NCBI RefSeq assembly: GCF_029626175.1
Contig: NZ_JARUBM010000002.1
Location: 5,349,001-5,413,000 of the forward strand
Length of the DNA: 64,000 bases
Direction: 5' to 3'
DNA from: Micromonospora sp. WMMD1082
GTDB taxonomy: Bacteria > Actinomycetota > Actinomycetes > Mycobacteriales > Micromonosporaceae
Shown here: piece after piece, positions 1 through 7,585 of the stretch
Layout of the letters: each line of letters opens with the position of its first letter
How positions within the stretch are numbered: position 1 is the first letter of the stretch
Notes under the pieces: generated by a model
Told to the model about the DNA's origin: nothing
Databases searched by the model: none
Seen by the model: only the letters and a program-made list of their open reading frames with translations
Made by a program: the position numbers and the translations under genes

Positions 1-128
1 CCCATCCCGCGCCGGAGCGGATGTACCGGCCCGGCGACGCCGCACAGATGTATCCGGTGGAGCGGCTCCGCCCCCTGCTGGCCGCCTGCCGTCGGGTCCG
101 CGACCTCGCCGCAAGCCTCACCGCCTGA
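1..128 (+). CDS. 3' end of an unidentified protein (cut by window edge)
   Basis: The frame is open from the window edge and closes at TGA 126-128, leaving about 41 residues beginning HPAPERMYRPGD and ending ASLTA. Almost every third codon position is G or C, as in the neighbouring genes, which favours a real coding end over chance. The start and any domain lie outside the window and no motif was recognised. It converges on the NRPS gene at 230. Confidence 0.5.
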   Translation, partial: HPAPERMYRPGDAAQMYPVERLRPLLAACRRVRDLAASLTA

Positions 129-158
129 TCGTGCCGCGGGCCTCACGGCCTGATCGTG
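115..158 (+). repeat. imperfect 25-bp tandem duplication over a stop codon
   Basis: Two copies of a 19-base unit (GCCTCACSGCCTGATCGTG, one mismatch) start at 115 and 140. The first copy contains the stop codon of the left-edge gene, so the duplication sits across its 3' end. Probably slippage; no function is implied. Confidence 0.7.
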
Positions 159-229
159 GAGCCCGCCGTCGATGGTCCGGTCCGTGCCGTCGCCATGGAA
201 CCCACCCGGGAGAGAGAGTCCGCCTCGGG

Positions 230-2008
230 TCAGGACCGGCCGTCGAGCAACCGCGCCAGTTCGTCGGGCGACAACCGCGCCGCGCGGTCCAGCAGCAGGC
301 CCTCGACATACTCGGCCTGGGCGGCGACCGTCTGGTACCCGAACAGCTCGGCCACCCCGACGGGGGCGTGGAACGCCTCACTCAACCGGAACGAGAGCTG
401 CGCGACGGTGAGCGAGTGCCCGCCCAGGTCGAAGAGGGCGTCGTGGGCGCCGGGGGAGACACCGAGCAGCGCCTGCCAGGCAGCGGCGATGGTCTCCTGG
501 AGGTAGCCCTGCGGCTCGACCCGCTCCGCGGTGCCGGCCCACGCCAGCACCTCGACGTCGGCCTGGGCCGGGGCGGGCGGCACGTCACCGAGCCCCGGGA
601 TGTCGCGCACCCGGCGGTCCGGGTCGTCCACCACGGCGTCGACCAGCGCCCAGAACTCCTGCGCCCACTGCGCGATCCGGGACACATCCATGATCGCGTC
701 GTCGAAGTCCCACCGGGCGGTCAGGTCCGCGTCGCGGACCACCTTCACCATCAGGTCGTACTGCGCCCAGCCACCGGTCAGCACGATCTCCTCGCAGTCC
801 ACCCCCAGGTAGCTGCCGCTCATGCCGGGTTGTCCCTCGACCGAGAAGACGGTCTGCACCAGCGGCGTGGAGCCGATCTCCCGCGGCGGACGCAGCTGCG
901 CCACCAGTTGCTCGAACGGCAGGTCCTGGTGTGCGTAGGCCGACATCGCCGAGGCGTGTTCGGCGGCGACGAGGTCGCGCACCGACGCGTCGGGGTCGGC
1001 CGCGCCGCGCAGCACCACCATGTTCAGGAAGTAGCCGACCATGTTCTCGGTCTCGGCCAGCGGCCGCGCGCTGATCGGCGTACCGACCAGGGTGTCGCGC
1101 GCCCCGGTGAGGCGCCAGAGCAGGAGCCGGAACGCGGTCAGCAGGACGACGAACGGCGTCGTCGCGTGCTGGCGGGCCGCGGCGGTCACCCGGTCGGCCA
1201 GCCCGGCGGGGGCGACGGCGTCCAGGTAGGCGCCGCCGCGTCGGGCCGAGCGCGGACGATCCAACGGCAGGGCGAGCCGAGCGGACGCGTCCGCCAGTCG
1301 ATCCGTCCAGTACCGGGTCAGCGCGGTCAGCCGGTCGCCGGCGAGAAAGCCGCGCTGCCACTCGGCGAAGTCGCCGTAGTGGACCGTCAGCGGCGGGAGC
1401 GCGGCGGGCCGACCTTCGCGCCGAGCCTGGTACAGCGCCTCCAGGTCGACGAGGAGCACACCCTGCGAGACTCCGTCGGTCACCATGTGGTGCGAGGCGA
1501 GCACCAGGACGTGGTCGTCCGGCGAGAGCCGGTACAGTCTCAGCCGCGCCAGTGGTCCCTGCTCCAGATCGAACGGCACCGCGAGATCGCTCGTGGCGGC
1601 CGCGGTCGCCACGGCGACTCCCTGCGCCGGCAGCTCCGTGACGCTGACATCCACCGGCGCGGACCCGGACACGAGCATCGGCATCTCGCCCTGGCGGATC
1701 AGTCGGCTGCGCAACGGCTCGTGCCGGGCGACGAGATCTCCGAACGCGGCCTGGAGCGCGGCGAGGTCGAGTGGGCCGGTGAGTCGGAACGCGACGTGGT
1801 CGACCAGACTTCCCGGTTCCCCGGTCATCAGGTCGGTCAGCCAGACCTGCTCCTGTCCGCTGGAGAGTCGTACCGGCGCGCTCGGATCGGGGCGCGGCCG
1901 CAACGAGCCGGCGCCGCTGTCGCGTCCCAGCAGCCGCAGCGCCGCCGCACGTCGGTTCGCCGGCAGGGACGCCAGCCGTCGTAGCAGATCCGTCGTCTCG
2001 TCGGCCAC
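230..2008 (-). CDS. free-standing NRPS condensation-carrier (C-T) protein
   Basis: Two-domain nonribosomal peptide synthetase protein of 592 residues. A condensation domain fills roughly residues 40-470 with an intact catalytic motif HHMVTDG near residue 172. A thiolation domain follows at about 500-575 with the phosphopantetheine serine in DLGGHSL near residue 529. There is no adenylation domain in the gene or elsewhere in the window, so an amino acid or aryl acid must be loaded in trans or the gene works with enzymes outside the window. The GTG at 2008 is chosen because AGGAGA lies 4 bases before it; upstream in-frame codons run into the preceding gene. It begins 8 bases after the stop of the XRE-TPR regulator, whose TAG overlaps this ribosome-binding site, so the two are probably co-translated. 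Seen: domains and motifs. Inferred: a role in the tryptophan-derived pathway further right. Confidence 0.9.
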   Translation of the reverse strand: MADETTDLLRRLASLPANRRAAALRLLGRDSGAGSLRPRPDPSAPVRLSSGQEQVWLTDLMTGEPGSLVDHVAFRLTGPLDLAALQAAFGDLVARHEPLRSRLIRQGEMPMLVSGSAPVDVSVTELPAQGVAVATAAATSDLAVPFDLEQGPLARLRLYRLSPDDHVLVLASHHMVTDGVSQGVLLVDLEALYQARREGRPAALPPLTVHYGDFAEWQRGFLAGDRLTALTRYWTDRLADASARLALPLDRPRSARRGGAYLDAVAPAGLADRVTAAARQHATTPFVVLLTAFRLLLWRLTGARDTLVGTPISARPLAETENMVGYFLNMVVLRGAADPDASVRDLVAAEHASAMSAYAHQDLPFEQLVAQLRPPREIGSTPLVQTVFSVEGQPGMSGSYLGVDCEEIVLTGGWAQYDLMVKVVRDADLTARWDFDDAIMDVSRIAQWAQEFWALVDAVVDDPDRRVRDIPGLGDVPPAPAQADVEVLAWAGTAERVEPQGYLQETIAAAWQALLGVSPGAHDALFDLGGHSLTVAQLSFRLSEAFHAPVGVAELFGYQTVAAQAEYVEGLLLDRAARLSPDELARLLDGRS

Positions 2009-2016
2009 CGCGTCTC

Positions 2017-3345
2017 CTATGGTTGGTCGTCCGCCGCCAGCACCGTGTCGCGTTCCCGGGTCAGTTCGTCGATCTGCCGCCACACCTGCGCGGCGAGCTG
2101 GTACGAGCCGCCCCTCTCGCAGAGCTCGACGGCCGAGCGCAGCAGGGCGATCGCCCTGTCGGTCTCGTGGGTCTGGTGCAGCGCGCTGGCGTGGCTCAGG
2201 TAGCTGTAGATCAGGTCCAGGCCGGCCAGCGGCGTGTCCGGGCCGGTCAGCGGCTCGTACAACCGCAGCGCCTCCCGGGGGTTGCCCGTGTTCAGCTCGT
2301 ACCGGGCGCGCAGCGCGGAGACGATGGCCTGCTCGTGCGGAAGCCCGAGCATCCGCGACGTGGTCTCCGCGTCACGGATCCACTGCCGCGCGCCGTCGAG
2401 GTCGTCGCCGATGTCCAGCAGCACCGACGCCGCCGAGCGGCAGAACCGCAGCCAGTCGATCAGCGACATGCTGGGGAAGGCCAGCGCGTCCCGGGCCAGC
2501 CCGAAGTGCTGGCGTGCCTCCTCCGGGCGGCCCAGTTGCGCGTACGCCATGCTCGCCACCCAGTGCGCCCGGCCGACGAAGCCCGGCCAGTCCAGCTTGT
2601 CCGCGACGTTCAGCATCTCGCTGATCAGCGGCTCGACCTGGTCCAGCTCGCCGGCCTCGCAGAGCACCGAGATCAGCACACCGAGCAGCCGTACGTGCAC
2701 GCTCGTGCCGCCGATTCCGGGCTGTCGCAGGTGAGTCAGGGCCCCGTACGCCGTGCGCCGGGCCTCGCGCAGTTGGCCGAGGTCGCGCAGCACCGACGCG
2801 AGATGGGTCTTGACCACCAGCAGCAGTTCCGGCGCGGACTGCACGAGGGGGATCTCGGCCAGTTCCTCCAGCAGCCGCAGCCGGGCCTGGTGCTCGCTGA
2901 GCATCCGCAGGGTGTCCTGCAACTCCAGGCCGACGTCGACCACGCGCTCCGGCAGGCCGTCGGACCTCGCGCTGGCCAACGCGCTCTCCAGGAACCGGCG
3001 TGCCTGCGCGTGGTCGCCGACCTCGCTCGCGCTGCGGGCCAGGACCTGTTCGAAGAGGAGGGGGCGGCGGGTGGCCTCCGCCGGCAGCAGCGGCACCGAG
3101 TCCACGCCGAGCAGCTCCTCCAGACTGCAGTCGAGCATGTGGCCCAGATACACCACCACGTCCAGTGTCGGTACCCGGCTGCCCGCTTCCAGCAGGGAGA
3201 TGTAGCTCGGGGTGACGGAATCACCGGCGAGTTCGCGCTGCGACATGCGCAGCGCCGAGCGCCGGGCCTTTAGTCGCTGACCGAACTCCGGTTGGGTCAC
3301 GGCAAGCTCACCCTGCGGGAGCCAGCCCTTCTGCCCTTTCGCCAT
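2017..3345 (-). CDS. XRE-family regulator with C-terminal TPR-like repeats
   Basis: Cytoplasmic DNA-binding regulator of 442 residues. An XRE helix-turn-helix occupies about residues 18-77 (SQRELAGDSVTPSYISLLEAG). The rest is helical and repetitive in the style of tetratricopeptide repeats, as in transcription factors that sense peptides or small ligands. The ATG at 3345 has GGGG and an AGGAG upstream; a GTG at 3372 would add nine residues and has no good ribosome-binding site. It lies directly upstream of the C-T NRPS gene in the same direction, and a 36-codon ORF starts 108 bases away on the opposite strand. The pairing suggests a pathway regulator that may respond to a peptide or to the NRPS product, but the ligand is unknown. 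Confidence 0.85.
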   Translation of the reverse strand: MAKGQKGWLPQGELAVTQPEFGQRLKARRSALRMSQRELAGDSVTPSYISLLEAGSRVPTLDVVVYLGHMLDCSLEELLGVDSVPLLPAEATRRPLLFEQVLARSASEVGDHAQARRFLESALASARSDGLPERVVDVGLELQDTLRMLSEHQARLRLLEELAEIPLVQSAPELLLVVKTHLASVLRDLGQLREARRTAYGALTHLRQPGIGGTSVHVRLLGVLISVLCEAGELDQVEPLISEMLNVADKLDWPGFVGRAHWVASMAYAQLGRPEEARQHFGLARDALAFPSMSLIDWLRFCRSAASVLLDIGDDLDGARQWIRDAETTSRMLGLPHEQAIVSALRARYELNTGNPREALRLYEPLTGPDTPLAGLDLIYSYLSHASALHQTHETDRAIALLRSAVELCERGGSYQLAAQVWRQIDELTRERDTVLAADDQP

Positions 3346-3453
3346 CTGCCCCACGACTCCTGTTATTGCCACTGTTATGACTCTAGTTGAATTGCGCCGC
3401 AGAGCCTACCCCATCAACACGATCGTGTTTGACCGCTACACCCCGAAAGGCGC

Positions 3454-3564
3454 ATGTCTGTGTCGACGGGCGTGGCCGCGGGGCCGGCCCGGCTCAACGC
3501 GCAGGAGGGCCTGCACACTCTCGGCTTCCTGCTCAACGGTGCTCTCGGCGGCAGCGCTGACTGA
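3454..3564 (+). CDS. candidate small peptide gene, 36 residues
   Basis: An ATG at 3454 preceded by GAAAGG at 3445-3450 opens a 36-codon frame ending at TGA 3562-3564. The peptide begins MSVSTGVAAGPARLNAQ and ends with a hydrophobic, glycine-rich stretch LGFLLNGALGGSAD. It has no cysteine, no signal peptide and no recognised family; the GG near the end recalls double-glycine leaders but only three residues follow. It is the only plausible gene in the 244-base gap and is divergent from the XRE-TPR regulator, the arrangement expected for a regulator and a cognate peptide. It could equally be non-coding 5' sequence. Existence and function are inference. Confidence 0.35.
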   Translation: MSVSTGVAAGPARLNAQEGLHTLGFLLNGALGGSAD

Positions 3565-3589
3565 AGTTACGCACCCGGCCTCGTGGAGG

Positions 3590-4756
3590 CTAGGCGTGAC
3601 CGCCGACCGTGATCGGGCCGATCCGAACCGTCGCCCGCGCCCCGAAGAACGCGGCAAGCCGCTCCGCCTCCTCGTCGAGCGCGCGGCGCCGCGCGGCCGA
3701 CAACTCGTCCAGCGGCTCCACCGTCACGTCGATCCGCCGTCCGGACTTGCGTTGATGCCACACGCCGGCGACCTGGCCGTCGACGAGGAGCACGGGAAAG
3801 GTGCCCGCCTGACCGTTGGCGAGCCCGCGCCGGGCGGCGCGGCCGGCGAATAGCCGGTCGCGGGGATGGCAGCCGATGACGTACGCGTCGAAGTAGGGCA
3901 GCAGTCGAAGTCCGGCCGGCGGCTCCTGGTCGAACTCGCGGTCGCCCGCCACCACCCAGGCTTTCTCACCTTCCAGATCGATTGGCTCCAATCGATCGGC
4001 CGCTCGCCGGAACATTTCAGTGGCGAATGTGCGCGGAATCGACAGCCACTGCGCCACGTGCGCGGGTGTCGCCGGCCCGTACGCCCAGAGGTAGCGCTCC
4101 AGCAGATCGGTGAGCGCGACCTCGCCCGGGGCCGGCGTGCAGCCCGGCAGCAACCGCGACAGGCTCGTATACGTCACCTTGCGGCCCCGCAGCGGACCGA
4201 AGCACAGCACACCCCGGTTGGCCACCTCGTGCTCGACCTGTCGCCACCGCGGCCATCGGTCACCGAACGCCTCCATCACCCGATCGGCCGCCCAGTCGCC
4301 GACGCGTTCGGCGATGGCCTCGGTGAGTTCGTCAACGGTCAGGTCGGCCTCCCGCAGCGCGTCGCCGATCGCTTCGATCACTGCCTCGATCTGTGGTCTC
4401 GTCATCCGTACCCCCGGAGGCTGCCCGTCCTGGCCGGCCGGGAGTGCCGAGAGCGCACCCGTCCACATCGGCAGCTCGGCGGCGGCGAGCAGATGCACGG
4501 TGCCGCGCGGCCCTCGCGTCTTCACCAGGCGATGATCGCGCCAGAGCGCATCCTGCACGGCCTGCCGGGACACCCCGTCGAGCCGCGACCCGAGGGACCA
4601 CTCGGCGGCCGACATCACCTGCGCGTGTACGCCACACTGTGCCGTCGCGACCTGCCCGATCGCCGCCTCGCCGTGGCGGCGGGGCCCGGTCAGCCCCGCG
4701 CGCTCCAGACGCCGTGCGTTGACCTGATCCCATGTGCACCCCGCCGCGACCGCCAT
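3590..4756 (-). CDS. AlkZ-like DNA glycosylase (HTH_42 winged-helix protein)
   Basis: Protein of 388 residues of the HTH_42 winged-helix family, which includes the AlkZ and YcaQ glycosylases that remove bulky or cross-linked alkylated bases. The N-terminus has the family signature TWDQVNARRLERAGL. The position of the catalytic Q-hydrophobic-Q motif reads H44-A45-Q46 (GVHAQV), the H-hydrophobic-Q variant reported for AlkZ-like self-resistance enzymes of trioxacarcin/hedamycin-type producers. Length matches the family. The ATG at 4756 puts the signature close to the N-terminus as in homologues; an ATG at 4813 overlaps the preceding stop as ATGA and would add 19 residues by coupled translation. 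The gene follows the two ThiF-like genes and precedes the XRE-NRPS pair, so it may be the self-protection gene for a DNA-damaging product. Many family members are not in such clusters, so this is inference. Confidence 0.8.
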   Translation of the reverse strand: MAVAAGCTWDQVNARRLERAGLTGPRRHGEAAIGQVATAQCGVHAQVMSAAEWSLGSRLDGVSRQAVQDALWRDHRLVKTRGPRGTVHLLAAAELPMWTGALSALPAGQDGQPPGVRMTRPQIEAVIEAIGDALREADLTVDELTEAIAERVGDWAADRVMEAFGDRWPRWRQVEHEVANRGVLCFGPLRGRKVTYTSLSRLLPGCTPAPGEVALTDLLERYLWAYGPATPAHVAQWLSIPRTFATEMFRRAADRLEPIDLEGEKAWVVAGDREFDQEPPAGLRLLPYFDAYVIGCHPRDRLFAGRAARRGLANGQAGTFPVLLVDGQVAGVWHQRKSGRRIDVTVEPLDELSAARRRALDEEAERLAAFFGARATVRIGPITVGGHA

Positions 4757-4809
4757 GCGGGAGAGTCTGCCGTAGGCCGCCACGATATGCCGGCCGCGGT
4801 GCCGGCAGG

Positions 4810-5847
4810 TCATCCGCTGGCCGCGTCCCGCACCGGATCGGCGAGCGGGTGGGCCGGTTGCGGTAGCAACGGGCTGGGCCGGAGCGGGAGGTGTCGCGGC
4901 GTGGGCCGGATGGTGTTCTCCCGCTCGTACTCCCCGCCGTGCCGGCCCTCGTCCACGGTGCCGTTCGGACCGCAGTCGGTGCAGCCGCGGCGGCGGAGAA
5001 GACGCCGGTCGATCGCCACGGGCGCCCCGTCGGAGCAGCGGATCTCCAGGATGGCATCCAGCGTGGTGAGGTCCGCGCCGCGGGTGAGCGCGTGGACGAC
5101 CTCGCCGGCCACCAGCGTCGCGATCAGGTCGACCGTCGTCGCCGCCGGGCCGGACCGGTCGGGCCGAGGTGGTGGCGGCAGTTGACAGGCGCAGGACAGG
5201 CCCGGGCGCAGCAGCGGCCCGACGGACCCGCCGCGATCGTCGACCCGGGCGCCGAGCCACCACTGCCCGGAGCGCAGGGTCGCGGCCAGAGCGGTGGGTG
5301 CGCCGTCGTTGACGACCTCCACCACGAGCGCCGAGGCCCGGCCGCCGGCCGTGGCGGGCGGCACCCCGACCAGCAGGTCCGGATGGTACGGCCGCATCGT
5401 GACTCCGCTGCGGTCCAACTCGGCGGTGATCGCGGCGGGGAGCCAGCCGCGTCCCGCCACGAGGGCCCGGCCCTGGCACAGGTTGTCCAGCAGTTGCTCC
5501 ACGTCGGCCGGGTGCCCAAGGCCGGCGGTACGGGAGAGGAAGTCAGCCGCTGGCGTCGGCGGGCCGGTTCCCGCCGAAACGGCGGCACCCGCGCTGACGG
5601 GGTGCGCGAGTCCGTGCCGCACGAGCAGCGCGATCCAGTCGGTGACCTCCGACACCGGAACGCACAGCAACTGCGCGATGTGCGGCACGCAGTGGTTGCC
5701 GTCGAGCAGTTCGCAGATCTGCGGCAGGACGTCCGTCGCCCCGGGCCTGGTGAAACCCACCCGCGCCGGGCCGCCCTCCAGGACGTAGACGTCACCGACG
5801 GCGAACCCGACCAGCCCACCGCTGAGGCGGTACACCCGCCCGGTCAC
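4810..5847 (-). CDS. ThiF-like TOMM biosynthesis protein with leader-binding-type N-terminus
   Basis: Protein of 345 residues resembling the E1-like (ThiF-related) C proteins of thiazole/oxazole-modified microcin pathways, which present the precursor peptide to a cyclodehydratase. The first 90 or so residues look like the winged peptide-clamp (RRE) domain seen in these proteins. The middle carries the family pattern GPLL.PG followed by cysteines. The first zinc-binding pair is only C219-A-C221, whereas the second is an intact C289-T-D-C292. The GTG at 5847 overlaps the previous gene's stop (GTGA), so the two ThiF-like genes are translationally coupled. No YcaO cyclodehydratase or dehydrogenase is in the window, so the enzymatic partner lies elsewhere or the protein does something else. 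The C-terminal 50 residues are proline and arginine rich. Confidence 0.65.
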   Translation of the reverse strand: MTGRVYRLSGGLVGFAVGDVYVLEGGPARVGFTRPGATDVLPQICELLDGNHCVPHIAQLLCVPVSEVTDWIALLVRHGLAHPVSAGAAVSAGTGPPTPAADFLSRTAGLGHPADVEQLLDNLCQGRALVAGRGWLPAAITAELDRSGVTMRPYHPDLLVGVPPATAGGRASALVVEVVNDGAPTALAATLRSGQWWLGARVDDRGGSVGPLLRPGLSCACQLPPPPRPDRSGPAATTVDLIATLVAGEVVHALTRGADLTTLDAILEIRCSDGAPVAIDRRLLRRRGCTDCGPNGTVDEGRHGGEYERENTIRPTPRHLPLRPSPLLPQPAHPLADPVRDAASG

Positions 5848-6443
5848 TCCGGAACTCCCGCGCTGCCGATCGCACCGGAAATCGTCTCCGCCGCCCCGGG
5901 GTGCTTCCACCGGGAACAGCCGTCGACCGGCACGAACTCGTCCACCCGCAGGGTGCCGCCGAGCACGTTGTAGCGGAGGACCCGGCGGCGGGAGGAATCG
6001 TCGTGCCTGATGAGCATCGTGGCGAGGGCCGCCGCGACGCTCGCGTGGTGCTCAAGGTAACCGAGCGGGCCGGCCGTCGCGTCCCGGTCGTACAGGTCCC
6101 ACAGCGCCCTGGTGAGGTGAGGCTGCGGGTCGGCGGCGAGCACCCGGCCCAGTAGGCAGTCATAGCAGCCGGACACGTGTGGGCCGAAGACCGGCCCGAC
6201 CCGGATCTGCGGGTGCGCCAGGATCACCGGTAGCCACCAGGGCACCGCGTCGTTCGCGTCGATGGCCCGGGCGACGGTGCGGGCTTCCCGCCAGGACGCC
6301 AGCACGATCGGTAGCAGCGGAGTGGTTGCCGCCGCCGGGGCGCTCTCCGTCACGTGCGTCCCGGCGATCCTGGACACCAGGCGGCCGGCGACCGCGCGAC
6401 CGAAGTCACCGACAGCGACGATCGTGACAGGGGGCTGCTGCAT
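5844..6443 (-). CDS. short ThiF-like (E1-like) TOMM-type protein
   Basis: Protein of 199 residues beginning with a Rossmann-like strand and degenerate nucleotide loop (IVAVGDFGRAVAGRL). It continues with the TOMM C-protein pattern VGPVFGPHVSGCYDC, where C93 and C96 form an intact zinc-binding pair. The second pair is half lost: C176 is kept but its partner is W179 (GCSRW). It is much shorter than a full E1-like enzyme and lacks the peptide-clamp region, which the next gene supplies. The ATG at 6443 has GGAGG six bases upstream, and the stop overlaps the next gene's start. Together the two genes look like one split E1-like protein. The family assignment rests on motif patterns, not on an alignment. 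Confidence 0.6.
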   Translation of the reverse strand: MQQPPVTIVAVGDFGRAVAGRLVSRIAGTHVTESAPAAATTPLLPIVLASWREARTVARAIDANDAVPWWLPVILAHPQIRVGPVFGPHVSGCYDCLLGRVLAADPQPHLTRALWDLYDRDATAGPLGYLEHHASVAAALATMLIRHDDSSRRRVLRYNVLGGTLRVDEFVPVDGCSRWKHPGAAETISGAIGSAGVPE

Positions 6444-6499
6444 CGCGGGCCTCCAGGACAGTCACAGCTCTAGAGGATCTTTGCTTCAGTGGGCCGATG

Positions 6500-6517
6500 G
6501 TACGGCGGCCGTCGTAC
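6500..6517. promoter_or_regulatory. imperfect 18-bp palindrome upstream of the ThiF-like genes
   Basis: GTACGGCGGCCGTCGTAC matches its reverse complement at 16 of 18 positions. It lies 57 bases upstream of the first ThiF-like start, where an operator would be expected, in the only sizeable gap of this gene group. No regulator has been assigned to it. Confidence 0.35.
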
Positions 6518-6574
6518 TAACCGCGCACAATCGGCGTACAACTGGACCGCCTCCTGCGTGGGCGAGACCGCTGT

Positions 6575-7504
6575 TCACCGTCGCTCACGAGGTTGTCGGC
6601 GGTGGTCGCTGGGCCGCGAGCCGCGTACCCGTTTGAACGCCACGCTCAACGCGAACGCCCCGGAGTAGCCGACCCGCCGGGCGATCGCGTCGACGGTCAG
6701 GTCGGTGTGACGCAGCAGCTCGACGGCGAGGGCGATCCGCCAGCCCGTCAGGTAGGTCATCGGCGGTTCGCCGACCAGCGCCGTGAACCGGCGGGCGAAC
6801 GCTGCCCGGGACACCCCGGTCTTCGCGGCGAACTCGGCCACCGTCCACGGGTACGCCGGACTGTCGTGCATCAGCCGCAGGGCGCTGCCCGCCCACGGAT
6901 CGTCCAGGGCACGGCACCAGCCCGGGGCGTCGTCGAACCACCCACGCAGCGCCGAAACCAGGATCAGGTCCAGCAACCGTTCCAGCACCAGCATCTGCCC
7001 CGGCCGGTTGCGGGTCACCTCCTCGGCCATCGCCTCCGCCGACGGGATCGCGCTGCCGGCGGCGGGCACGACCAGGAAGGAGGGCAGGGCCTGCCGCAAG
7101 CGGCCGCTGAGCCCACCCCGGCGTTCGAACGCCCCGCTGAGCAGCACGGGACCGTCGTCGGGGTCGTCATCGTCCCGCCTGCCGCAGGAACGCGTGGGCC
7201 CGGTGCCGCCGGGGCAGTAGTCGGCTGCGGTGACCGTCCACATCGGGCCCGACGACAGAGCCGACGACGGGGCGTCGGCCACGGCGTACGGCACGTCGCC
7301 GCGCACGACGGCGATGTCGCCCTCGGCGATGCGCACCGGATCCCGCCCGTCGGCGACCACCCAGGCATGGCCTCGCAGCATCACGGCCAGCATCAGCGGG
7401 GCACCGGTGGACATCCGCAGCACCCAGGGCGGTCGCAGGACCGTCGGCCGGAACACCGCACCGCGGCCCCACACGTCCGCCAGCAGCTCGGACACCGCAT
7501 CCAC
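6575..7504 (-). CDS. AraC-family regulator with cupin sensor domain
   Basis: Transcription regulator of 309 residues. Residues 1-190 form a cupin-type ligand-binding domain of the AraC class that opens with a short DAVSELL motif. The last 100 residues are a double helix-turn-helix (TVAEFAAKTGVSRAAFARRF, then DAIARRVGYSGAFALSVAFK). The start is uncertain; GTG 7504 fits homologues and is preceded seven bases upstream by TACACT (7512-7517 on the other strand), so the mRNA may be leaderless. It is divergent from an NmrA-type oxidoreductase at 7586, the usual layout for a local activator and its target. Confidence 0.85.
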   Translation of the reverse strand: MDAVSELLADVWGRGAVFRPTVLRPPWVLRMSTGAPLMLAVMLRGHAWVVADGRDPVRIAEGDIAVVRGDVPYAVADAPSSALSSGPMWTVTAADYCPGGTGPTRSCGRRDDDDPDDGPVLLSGAFERRGGLSGRLRQALPSFLVVPAAGSAIPSAEAMAEEVTRNRPGQMLVLERLLDLILVSALRGWFDDAPGWCRALDDPWAGSALRLMHDSPAYPWTVAEFAAKTGVSRAAFARRFTALVGEPPMTYLTGWRIALAVELLRHTDLTVDAIARRVGYSGAFALSVAFKRVRGSRPSDHRRQPRERR

Positions 7505-7585
7505 CGTCGCGAGTGTAGACGCCGGGACATCGGTCAGATCGTCCAGAGCATGGATCCTCGCGTCCCGTCCCGGTTGGCTCGAGTC

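Noticed and set aside
3373..3589. Longer plus-strand frame starting near 3377 across the regulator-glycosylase gap
   Set aside because: It runs into the glycosylase gene in a mirror frame and has no family features; only the short ATG 3454 frame has a plausible ribosome-binding site.
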